Positions 1-10,024 of a stretch of DNA of 64,000 nucleotides are shown one piece after another (the stretch's first letter is position 1; each line of letters begins with the position of its first letter). The notes below the pieces were generated by a model. It worked only from the letters and a program-made list of their open reading frames with translations. It did not search any database and was not told the origin of the DNA. The DNA comes from Bradysia coprophila (lineage: Eukaryota; Arthropoda; Insecta; Diptera; Sciaridae): assembly GCF_014529535.1 (NCBI RefSeq), contig NW_023503608.1:9288501-9352500 (forward strand), in the 5' to 3' direction. Position numbers and translations under genes: made by a program.

Positions 1-44
1 ATGGAACTCAACGGTTTTGATAAATTCTTTTTAATCGGTTTCAG

Positions 45-2645
45 TGTGTGAGTCAATGGGGCCACGATTTCCGGCCAGATTTTCGTAAACTAAATGTCCT
101 CAGACAGAAATTGCCAAACACGCCAATTTTAGCAGTAACAGCAACGGCAACCGAAAACGTCCGATACGACATAATTACGCTTCTGGGCCTCAACGAACCT
201 AGAGTGATAATGACGAGTTTCGATCGCACGAATTTAGAAATGATTGTCAAGCGTAAAACAACGGTCATGGGTGATCTATTGCCGCTGATAAAAGATGTCA
301 ATGGCAGCGTAATTGTCTACGTTCTCAAACGTAAAGAAGCGGAACAGATCGCAAAAAAATTGAAAGACAACGCCATAATCTGTGACCACTATCACGCTGG
401 ATTGAGCATACCTCAACGCAGCGAAGTTCTGGACAAATTTTTGAACGACGAATTGAAGGTCATTGTGGCAACGATCTCATTTGGAATGGGTATAGATAAG
501 AAGGACATTCGAAATGTCATCCACTATGGTTCGTCGAAAAATCTAGAATCCTACTATCAAGAGGTAGGACGAGCTGGCCGTGACGGGAAACCCGCGAAAG
601 TCATAACCTTTTTCTCACCCGATGATTTTGAGCTGCACGATTGGTTTTTGGAGGTCGAATCGACAAAGCGAGAATTGTCGGCGGTGATCATGAATTATCT
701 GAGAAGTCTTGGGGCAAAAATGCGCGATTTTTTGTATTCGACCCAATGCCGCAGGTAAGAGAACTAGTTGATGTAATTTTCAATAAAATGCGTCCAATAA
801 ACCATTCTTTTCCAGAAAAACTATTCTCCAATATTTTGGCGAAAACACATTACCAACACCGCGACCCAATTGTTGTGACAACTGTACAATCGGCCTTGGT
901 TCATGGAGATTGACTGACTTGTACGAAGATATCGACGACAACGGTATCTACGACTTTTCCATCGAATCAAAGATATTACTGGAGGCGATTAAGTGTTTAA
1001 CGCTGAACGGCGTCAGCACCGAAAAAAGTTTGCTCAAAAAATTTCTAATCGCAAAATACGATCAAAGACTGCAGCAAGTACAACGGGATCGTCGTTATGG
1101 GTCGGGTCGGAGTCATTCCGACCAGTATTGGCTAGCACTGATCGAACAATTGTCACAAAATGAGTACATCGATATCGCACCGGACGGGAAGACTGTAACG
1201 TTGACATCGACAGCAGAAAATTGGTTGCAAAATGCAGTTGGCCTACGGTTAAAGGCCATCGGTCAGATGTTCGAATATTTCGACCGCAAAGCTTCGACAC
1301 CGCTCGTTGTTGGGTCAAACAGAACAAATCGATACAATGTTACCAGAGCTTCGACCGATTTGCTGCGGAAGGATTACGTGCTGAGCGACGAGCTACTGAA
1401 ACAAGTTTTAAGCGAAGTTCGTGACGCTATTTTCAACCTCTCTAAAAATGTTCCGGACAAAAATGCCATTGCATCGATGACAGACCTAGATAAAATGGTC
1501 AAGGCGAAGCCAAGAAATTTGGATGAATTCAGATACGCGTTGAAGGGTTCGTTCAGCGAAAAGAAAGTAAATAAGTTTGGTCCAACGTTCGTTAATGTTG
1601 TATCCAGATTTACGGTAAGACCGTTTTTCTTTGCCAGGCCTGAATTTCTGACAAAATGATTTTAATTTGACAGAGCGCCCAATTGGAAATGCAGAATATT
1701 TTGCTAAATCATCCGATGCCCGATGTAAACATGGACCATGTCGTGTCCCCACAAATTCTCCACCTTTTGAAGGAGCGAAAAACCAAGGAGGAAATGGTTC
1801 GGTTGACAAACTTGACAGAACGACAACTGTTCGACGACATTGTAACACTCATTCAAACTGGTCAACCTATTCTACAAACCGATATTGCCTACATGTCACA
1901 CATTGACTTCAAGGTTTTCAGTCGACTAATACCAAATACAACAATCGATATCACAACCGTCGAACAAATTGATGAAATGACAACGAAATATTTCCAATCA
2001 ACAAGTGAGCATGCTGACTCTGGTTTCGTTAGACTCGGCCTAACGTACTATGCAGTTCGTTTCCATTTAAATCGATTGTGTGTGCCATATGTTGATTGTG
2101 AGCAAAATGTGTTGGTCAACGCGGAAAAGTTGATCGCCGAGGAGAGATTGGAGACGTTGAATACCACCTTCAGCACTGATCGTCATTACGCACCATATTA
2201 TAGAAGCAATCACTACAATGGTCACAGCTTTTTTGAACTCCTATTTGGCGATTATCTGGGTGGTCACATTTCCTACGATGCGTATGAGTACGACGAAAAT
2301 TCGTACGGATACGATGGATATGAACATCATGATAGCGATAATACTAATGACAGCGATAGAGACGAAGCTGAAAGTGAGGAAGAGCGCGACGAAGTGAGCG
2401 AAGAAGAGCGCAACGAAGCTAGTGACGAAGAGCGCAACGAAACCAGCGAAGAAGAGAGCGACCAAGAAACGTTCGTAGTAAGTGATTCTGAAAGTGTGAC
2501 CGATGATGAAGACGAAAGCGGAGAGAGTTCTTCTGATTTTAGTGACACCGATGATGATAGCGATAGTGATGACGACAGTGATAGTGATTTCGATTATGAA
2601 AGCGAAAGACGCAATTACGGTCGAAAGAGAAGAAGAATTAGTTGA
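45..2645 (+). CDS. WRN-type RecQ DNA helicase, 3' part (5' end outside window)
   Basis: ATP-dependent 3'-5' DNA helicase of the RecQ family, expected to act in the nucleus on replication forks and recombination intermediates. Three exons are visible: 45-754, 816-1614 and 1674-2645, with introns of 61 and 59 bp (GTAAGA donors, CAG acceptors) that keep the frame; an acceptor at 42-44 shows that upstream exons, including the DEAH box, lie left of the window. Seen in order: the motif III region (TATATEN), the second helicase lobe with YVLKRKEAEQ, the FGMGID and YYQEVGRAGRDG motifs (motifs V and VI), the RQC zinc cysteines (CRRK ... CCDNC) crossing the first intron, a winged-helix RQC region, an HRDC-like region at the second splice junction and a C-terminal helix-turn-helix segment (QLFDDIVTLI). 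The last ~80 residues are almost wholly Asp/Glu/Ser, ending in a basic GRKRRR stretch that could be a nuclear signal. HYG..K..ESYYQE and CRRK resemble WRN more than BLM. Orthology is inference because the exonuclease region is not visible. Confidence 0.88.
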
Positions 2646-3691
2646 AGAGGCTGTGTTCACAAGGAGTTTGAATCTTTGTTCAGAAATGTGGTTGGCTATA
2701 ATCACTCTGTATAATACAAAATGAAAATTAAAATATTTTTTGTTACTTGAAATTACAGTTTTGAAAAACGTCTTGTTTGCCGAAGAATTGGAAAAAGATA
2801 AACTTTTAACGGTGTACGAACTGCAGCACAACGGATGTCAAAATTTTTGTTTTTAAGAATTTTCTACCCTTTCGATCAAAAACTCTATCATCGAGTGACC
2901 AAAGACCATCGACCGCAGAGGTGAAAATAAAACAGATGAAAATTTTCTGCAGTCAAATGTTAGTGTAAGAAAGGCTTAATATTTGATACAACAATTTGTA
3001 AATGATCTCTGGCTGTGTTAATAGAAAACCTTCGTGGTTGAGAACCGAGTCAACTTCCGAATCGAGCGACTTTAACATTTCGATAAAAGTTGCGTAGCGC
3101 GGGTCGCTTCGTTTGACAATATCACACCCAGTGAAAAGAAACCGATGTTCAAATAGTTATTTTCCCATATAATCCTTGTCATAAAATCAGTGATTTACCC
3201 CTCGTAAAAAATACTTTCAGCGTAAGTTAGGAACAACGTTTTTCCTAAACAACGTCGGAAATACGCACAGAAGCCAGCTCTTGATAAATCACGGTTACTA
3301 GTTTGAAAAACTGCCTCAACCTGCTGTTTTACAATCTTAGAAACAACAACCTTACTTCATATTCCAACATATTTTGCATGGCTGCAACAAAACTTGATCT
3401 TTTTCGTCACTGGATTTATTTTTTATCAGTCAGTACCAAAAAGTAACGGAAGTTTATTATTAACTTTGAGGGAAGACATGTTTTATTGGTAAAAGTAAAT
3501 TTTTCGATGTAACAAACACTATGGCGTTGTTGAATGATTGCTTCAAATGCTGTGATTAATTGGACACTACTACTACATTCAGTCAAAGGACTGACTACAC
3601 AAAAATACACTTGAAGAAATCAATTCATTTAATTTTTCACAAAAAACAAAACGATTTGTAATTCAAAAAGAAAACAATGCAAAACGGTCAT
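2646..3691. other. 3' flank of the RecQ gene; one weak exon candidate
   Basis: An AATAAA lies at 2926-2931 and could end the RecQ transcript. An acceptor-like AATTACAG at 2750-2757 is followed by an open 100-bp stretch to a stop at 2856-2858 reading LKNVLFAEELEKDKLL, which looks coding but has no clear donor upstream. Nothing else is recognisable from 2940 to 3690. Confidence 0.35.
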
Positions 3692-3944
3692 TTATTTGCC
3701 ACAGCCTCCATAATAGCCTCCTCTTCCACCACCATAATAACCTCCTCTTCCTCCACCATAATAACCTCCTCTTCCACCATAATAACTTCCATAATATTGT
3801 GGCGTTGCAGAGATTAACTAGAGAAGTTTAGAACAGAAAGTAAAGCAAACCGAACGGTTAAAGCACAGTCTGAGTTTGTTCAAATTTTACCTCAATCATG
3901 GCTAATATTAAAAATATCAAAACTATGAAAATTGTTGACTGCAT
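3692..3944 (-). CDS. small secreted Gly/Tyr-rich peptide (59 aa, two exons)
   Basis: Two exons, 3944-3891 and 3817-3692, joined across a 73-bp intron (GTAAAA ... CTCTAG), give a 59-residue product. Residues 1-22 (MQSTIFIVLIFLILAMIELI) form a strong hydrophobic signal peptide. The mature part is built from GGRGGYYGG-type repeats, four YYGG blocks separated by Gly-Arg, and ends GGCGK with a single Cys. This layout resembles the short glycine-rich secreted peptides of insects and the YGG-type caenacin/NLP peptides of nematodes, some of which are antimicrobial or cuticular; the class is known, the function here is inference. The ATG at 3942-3944 is the only one ahead of the signal peptide, and a TATA box lies ~70 bp upstream. 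Repetition at codon level (GGT/GGA AGA GGA GGT TAT TAT) suggests growth by repeat slippage. A family search would decide whether it is an immune or a structural peptide. Confidence 0.72.
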
Positions 3945-4014
3945 GTCGATTATTGTGAGTCACTGTTAATGTCGGAGATGTAATTAAAACTTAATTGAAA
4001 ATTGATCGGCTTCC

Positions 4015-4022
4015 TTTTTATA
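4015..4022 (-). promoter_or_regulatory. TATA box of the Gly/Tyr-rich peptide gene
   Basis: Minus strand reads TATAAAAAGG, 71 bp upstream of the ATG. A start site ~30 bp downstream would give a 5' UTR of roughly 40 nt. A strong TATA box is common in small inducible secreted-peptide genes. Confidence 0.6.
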
Positions 4023-5194
4023 GATCGGATGGAAATTTTATTTTAATTTGTTTTTTTTAGTCAGGGAAGGAAAATGCGTATTACGTCCCACTTGTTAAAG
4101 TATCTGTGTATTCAAAACATAAATAGTTTTTTATGTCACACGGTCCATAAGTGCTGAATCTCCATTGGAGACGTTATTTCGATCTGAACCTTTCACATTG
4201 CTTTATCTATGAGGTTACTGGATGTGTGAACTTTCATAGTCATATATTGCCATATACTATTATAGTGCGTCATGGCATTATTTCCTGAACAAAAAAAATC
4301 GAAAACAAAAACAAATTTTAAATGATAAAAATTGTAAATTTCTTGTTTACGATTTTAAAATTCAGGTAAAATGAGTGTATAATGAAACAGACGCACATTA
4401 TTTGCAGAGACGATCTATGGTTTGTTACTTATGGAACTTATATTCCATCCAAGCTTAATTTCAATTCAGAAATGTTATGGAAAATGGAAATTTTCCAGGT
4501 TTTTTCTCACAATTAAAAACTCAATAATAGTTATTTACGTATCGATTGAGGAGGCCGAAAGAGTTACGTATTAAGTCACAGTGTGCTTGAACGATGGCTA
4601 ATTAAAAATGTAATGTAACTCAAGTTTTATTGTCGATAAATGTTAGTCGATGTCCACTGATTATAAATCATGGCAAGTGGTCTGAAAGTGGACGGAAACT
4701 TTTTGAAAAACTATTTTAACGAGCATAGGGTCTCTCCTGCACAACAGTGTCAGCATGCAGATCGTACCATGCAGTTTAAATTAAAGGTTCAATTACCTTT
4801 CGAACGATACCACACTTTCTATATTTGTGTTTATAAGCGTGATGTTAGAAGAATATTTTCATACTTTAGCGCATTTATTCAATGTTGAGAGCTAAGATGG
4901 ATATAGGTCGTCACTCTTTGATGTTAATTTCGTATTCTAGGAACTATTCTTGATTAAAAATTGTCAAATATCTCGAACATATTTTAGCTTGTTTGATTGA
5001 TTCAATGTTTTTCAACATAAATTGCTTACCACCGCGAACACTTTTGAGCATCTAGGCAACGACCTAGTGCTTAGAAGTGTCTTATTTGGAAGGTGAATTG
5101 TCCTGGATCGCAGCTTTACGACGATACCAGATTTGCTATGTGTAGTGTGCCACAGCTGTGCTGCACAACTCAATTTACATGCGAAAGTCGGTCT
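4023..5194. other. intergenic, nothing recognised
   Basis: AT-rich sequence with no codon-like stretch. The 72-codon open frame at 4670-4888 has no recognisable features and is treated as chance. Confidence 0.5.
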
Positions 5195-5195
5195 A

Positions 5196-5359
5196 CTCGA
5201 AAGTACAGAGATCGTAAGATTTTCGACTGAACTTAAAACTCTTTTCATTGCTAATGTTTAGTTTTATTTTGGTATCTATTTATGATATAATATTAATAAT
5301 TATTCCAGAGTAGACTGACTAAAAAATATTCGAAATCTTACGATCTCCGTACTTTCGAG
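5196..5359. repeat. short inverted-repeat element (MITE-like)
   Basis: CTCGAAAGTACAGAGATCGT at 5197 onward pairs with its near-exact complement ending at 5359 (ACGATCTCCGTACTTTCGAG), arms of about 29 bp separated by ~105 bp. No clear target duplication found. Confidence 0.6.
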
Positions 5360-5439
5360 TTCGAGTATAATTCAAAAATTACACTTCAGATCTATGTTGT
5401 TGTCTCGTTTTCGCGGATGTGATAAAATAGAGTACACAC

Positions 5440-5965
5440 TTGTCACGAAGTCGAGGCTTGCCGACTGGGGACGAAAGTTGAAAAATGCAAGCCCAAGGGC
5501 CGAAAGCGACAGAAAAATGTAAGCGTGGGCTTACATATCTGTCACTTCCGTGGGTTTACATTTTTTTCTTTGGTCCCTCAGTAGGACGCATATAAATGAA
5601 ATGAAGAGCTTAGTTGAAAGCGTTACATTTTCAGTATAATTGGATAAATATTCGTACGCTTGTATTGTATGAAGCAACTTTCGTCATCTCGTCTCGTATA
5701 GATCATTTTGGGACCTGGTATCTGAAAAATCTAACACTTGTCGAACATTCAGAATTTTCGTCAAGTTGTAAAAACACAAGTTGTCCCAGAACCTACATTC
5801 AAGGATGCTCCAAATGTTTTCTATGTTAGTGCGTTGAGAATTTGAATACATTTTGAGTGAATGAATGGGTGAACAAATTAACCGAAATAGTACATGCATG
5901 TCGTAGTCGTACCTACGACTAGAAGTCTTTTTTAGCGTGTGAGAAGTTTCCAGACAGAGCCGAAG
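5440..5965. repeat. palindromic repeat fragments, including one family-C foldback end
   Basis: At 5450-5590 short GC-richer palindromes (GCAAGCCC / GGGCTTAC) are packed together. At 5886-5960 a sequence (ATAGTACATGCATGTCG ... AGTCTTTTTTAGCGTGTGAG) is a single end of a foldback family here called C, which recurs at 32195-32290, 34226-34315 and 37826-37968. It abuts the 134-bp tandem repeat. Confidence 0.5.
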
Positions 5966-6650
5966 GCGAACCTCAAAAACGCCACAAATCCAGCAGAAAA
6001 CCAAAAAAACTTGATGGAAGTGAATGTAATCACTGATTTTTAGGATCGGGAACGGGGTGGAGCATTCAGGAATAATAGAATCATAGGAACTTACCTCTGT
6101 TCACCTCAAAAATACTACAAATCCAGCAGAAATCCAAAAAAAACTTGATGGAAGTGAATGTAATCACTGATTTCTAGGATCGGGAACGGTGTGGAGCATT
6201 CAGGAATAATAGAATCATAGGAACTTACCTCTGTTCACCTCAAAAATACTACAAATCCAGCAGAAATCCAAAAAAAACTTGATGGAAGTGAATGTAAGGG
6301 GCCGTTCATAAATTACGTAACGCTAGAGGGGGGAGGGGGGGGTATGAGGCAAGCGTTACGGTTCTAACAAAATTGGGTCAAACTTGACCCTTTTAGCGTT
6401 ACAGACCCGGGGGGGGGGTCTGAAAAATGTTGATTTTTGCGTTACGTAATTTATGAACGGCCCCTAATCACTGATTTTTAGGATCGGGAACGGGGTGGAG
6501 CATTCAGGAATAATAGAATCATAGGAACTTACCTCTGTTCACCTCAAAAATACTACAAATCCAGCAGAAATCCAAAAAAAACTTGATGAAAGCGAGCGTA
6601 ATCTGTGATTTCTAGGATCGGGAATGGGTGGAACATTCAGGATTGAAAGT
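5966..6650. repeat. 134-bp tandem repeat, about 4.5 copies
   Basis: Successive starts of the AATCACTG phase mark are at 6028, 6162, 6466 (6296 after removing a 170-bp insertion and duplication) and 6600, a constant period of 134 bp. Copies differ by only a few bases except the outer ones, which are more diverged, as expected for an array exchanging in the middle. Confidence 0.9.
6298..6464. mobile_element. 167-bp MITE, PIF/Harbinger-like, inside the tandem repeat
   Basis: Terminal inverted repeats of about 26 bp start GGGGCCGTTCATAAATTACG. The element is flanked on both sides by TAA (6295-6297 and 6465-6467), and the other copies of the tandem repeat show the empty site with a single TAA. 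A 3-bp TWA duplication is typical of PIF/Harbinger elements. The interior has runs of G on both sides and no coding capacity. Closely similar termini occur widely in insect genomes (from memory). Confidence 0.88.
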
Positions 6651-9274
6651 AATTGTAGGTTCTACTTACTAGTGGACATTGCAACACTTCGTCCACATTT
6701 TAGTTACAAAAAAATCAAAAAGAACCACTTTATAGGTTATAGAATATGCAAAACTTGACACAAAAAAAATGTACTTTTGCTACTCTAAGTTTCCAGGCTC
6801 GTATCTATGGTCCCTCTGAAAAGATCATACTCGGCCGGCTAGATCTGAAAGTGCTAGTCTTCAGCTTTCCAAAGAGCCCCATATCAATGAAATATGTTTC
6901 GATTTGGCCAGGTAAATTGGGGTCAAAGTTAGCGGGGTTTTTTGGGTCACTTTTTCGGAATCACCAAATATCTAGGACATTTTTCCAGTCCCAGAAAAAA
7001 GTTCTTCCATAAAATGTCGGCAATGAATGAGGCTCTCAAGCAAAACAAACCTTATACGAAAATGTTGTTTTTTAACGAAGATATTCAAGTTTTTAGTTTA
7101 ACACTAAACCGATTATTTTACCGGTATTGCCGGTTCTCGACACCAAAAAAAAATTAGTTCCACAACTTTGACCCCTCTATCATATTCCATTGTCAAATTT
7201 TTGATAACCCCAGCGCGCGGAACGGTTTTTTTTCGACATAAGAACCCAGACTATTAAGACTTTATCCATTTTCTCTGTGAGGCCTTAGACTAAGGCTCTT
7301 AGTTCGTGGTTTTCAATCTTCAAGAGATATTCAATTTAATTAAAACTAATACAGACCCCAAACTAACATATTTACAGTCGTTCTGTACATAGAACGGGGG
7401 TTGTTTGTAAATGTCGTGACTAATGAAATAATTAAATTTTCATCATCTGATTCGACTCTAATTGGAATTTAATTCATGAGAACAGTTATATTACGCTTGT
7501 TTAGACCAATAATAAATTGAATAAACTGTAATCAATGTTTATGTCATTAGCCACTCATTGTATAATTTATAATGATACCTCTTTCCCGGACATCGATATT
7601 GTATAACTGCTCGTGACGATTGAAATTTATAAATCCGATAATAATTTTGTCATGTATAACAAGACTCGTTTTCAAACAAATATGTGAAAAATATCATATG
7701 TTTGTCCCTCATACATAATGTTTTGAAGCTTTGTTGAGGTAAGTGCATATCGAACGGGGTTGCAAGCACAAATTGTTAGCTGGACATTCAACATATATAT
7801 TGAAATTTTAATAGCTGCTCGCGTGCATCCACCTATAATCAATTATCAAATGGGCGTTTTGTTATTGGACAAATAAGAAGTAAGTCGACTGTAATTATCG
7901 ACTGCGTGCTTAATGTCGTTCGTTATGCTATACCTCCACTGTATATAATTAGCAACATTGAAGCAATATGCGTCCAGGATATAAAATAATGAATTACCCT
8001 ATATACAAAAAACCGCAACCCATTCTAAAAATGTAATTTTACAAAATATAAAATAAAACTTTGGTAAAGCATGTCACTTCAGAAAAATTGTTAAGTGGAG
8101 AAAAATAACTATCTCGTATAACTCTTAAACGCAACATGATGCTTATTTGTCTACGGTATTTCGGGTAATTAATTATATTTAACGATGCATAACGAATGTC
8201 TTTCAACGCGAGTAGCGAAAAAGTCAACTGTTAAAAACTAATTTTCTTTGTGGTAGGTTTGTCATGGATAGAGAGGCGTTATTAGTGTTTAATGTCATGT
8301 TTAGCTGGTTCACATTTTGTATAATAACAACACAATTTGCAGCAATTAATTGAAATGAGAGTGTCATCATCAATGAATCTTTTGTACTTAATTCGGAACA
8401 GGATGATAGGAAAAGGTCATGACCCGGGCTGTTTTACAGGGTAGATGACAGATGGTAATCATGTTAATGACAATGGATAGTTAAGTTATCGAATCTATAA
8501 ATTGATTTAATCTAAATATTTTTGACCGATTCAAATAAATTTACATGCAGATCTCGTGTGCCATACCCGCTTTGAGTGAAGGAAAGGCCACAAAAGGAGC
8601 GCTTCAGAAAGGCGCTAATATAGCGAATTAAATAAAAATCGCAAAAGCCAACTTGTGATATGACAAGTCGTCTCATGTGACCAGTCTGGGCCTGACTTCA
8701 CGTTAGCTAGACCACTGAGCTTACACTTATCGTCTTTGTTGATAACACACATTTATTTAATGTATTTATTGTGTATTATTTATTGAATAAATGCTTCTGT
8801 CTGATGACAAATTCCAAATTCCAATCGGGCTAGTTCGATTAATTTAAAAGTTAGAACTGCGAATTCGGTAACAAATAGAAAGAAGCTCAAGTATTGTCAC
8901 ACTTCTACCCCAAGCTCTGATAAAATCGACTGGATAATTGAACAGAAAAATCCATGCTCTACACTACTTCGAATAATTTCTTGTATAACGTTCTTCCATC
9001 ATAGGTAAATTTTTTCAGAAAAAAGTTCTTCCGATCAGTGCAGCCTAGTATACGAAAGCAAGGGGGCAATTGCACTCATGAAAAAAATTATGGAGGACAA
9101 GGCCAAATGACAGAACAACTTTAACGTTTCGTTGAGGAGTACAGATACCAAACAAGATTTCTAACATTTACTTTCGCAGGTGAACTTCAGAAAACTAAAC
9201 CTGTCCCCCATAAGCATATGTAAAGTCGGCGCCTCTACTTCCGATTGGAATTGAACTTCAAATTCAAAATCATT
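6651..9274. other. long intergenic stretch, nothing recognised as a gene
   Basis: AT-rich. The open frames at 6746-7012 and 6942-7157 lie in sequence with long A/T runs and have no domain-like pattern. No TIR pair, LINE tail or RNA gene was found by eye. Confidence 0.45.
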
Positions 9275-9639
9275 AAACCTGTTACAGACAGCAGCACGGG
9301 GGTATAACTACAATCAAAAATTCTAGTTCGAATTTCAATGCGCCTACTTGGATGTCCGTGCATATTTTGACAGAATCCTGAAGTTAGTTTCAAATTAAAA
9401 ATAATTTTAAAATAGGCGGGTCTTTTAAAGTTCATCCGAAATACAAAATCTTATTAAAGACACGTGAAATCAGCTTCTAAATTAATTTTGTGGTATTTTT
9501 TACTCTTGAACAACAAATATCAGAACATAGATCTAAATTACGCTAGACCATCAGATATTAAAACATAAAAAAGTAGTATAAAAGGGAGCACGCATATCAA
9601 ATTTCATTTTATATTTCAATTTCATTGTAAGTGAGAATG

Positions 9640-9745
9640 CTTTTATGTCTTTTAAAAGACTTGTGACTATTATAACTGCAAAAACAGCAACATTAGACCA
9701 AAGTTATTTTCTCGATCATCCTGGTCAAACTACTGCCTTTAAATT
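9640..9745 (-). pseudogene. degenerate, internally deleted copy of a transposase segment
   Basis: This stretch (CTTGTGACTATTATAACTGC ... ATTAGACCAAAGTTATTTTC ... CATCCTGGTCAAAC) matches 10690-10830 within the transposase with a ~55-bp deletion in the middle and many substitutions. It lies downstream of the transposase stop, inside the element, so it is a remnant of a duplication or of gap repair from another copy. Confidence 0.7.
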
Positions 9746-10024
9746 AAAAACAAAAAACAAATGTTAAAACGAACGACAATCATTACAAATAACATGGTCA
9801 ATTTATTGTAAATACTCAATTCCGAAAATCGGTCTCTATAGCTAATAGATACATACTGAGCCGACCTCGAAACAATGTGTATTGAAATGCATGCGGATAC
9901 TAACTCGTTTTATACACATTGTTCAATAATAACGCATTACATATTTGAAGGACAAAAAGTTGGTTTATTCAACAACAAATTTGGGATTCGTATTTACAAA
10001 AATGGAACAATATTTTAAAGAAAT

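Noticed and set aside
2241-2831. 196-codon frame antisense to the RecQ tail
   Set aside because: It mirrors the GAC/GAA/AGC repeats of the acidic tail on the other strand; Ile/Val/Phe-rich with no other support.
5012-5248. 78-codon minus-strand frame
   Set aside because: Overlaps an inverted-repeat element; no protein-like pattern.
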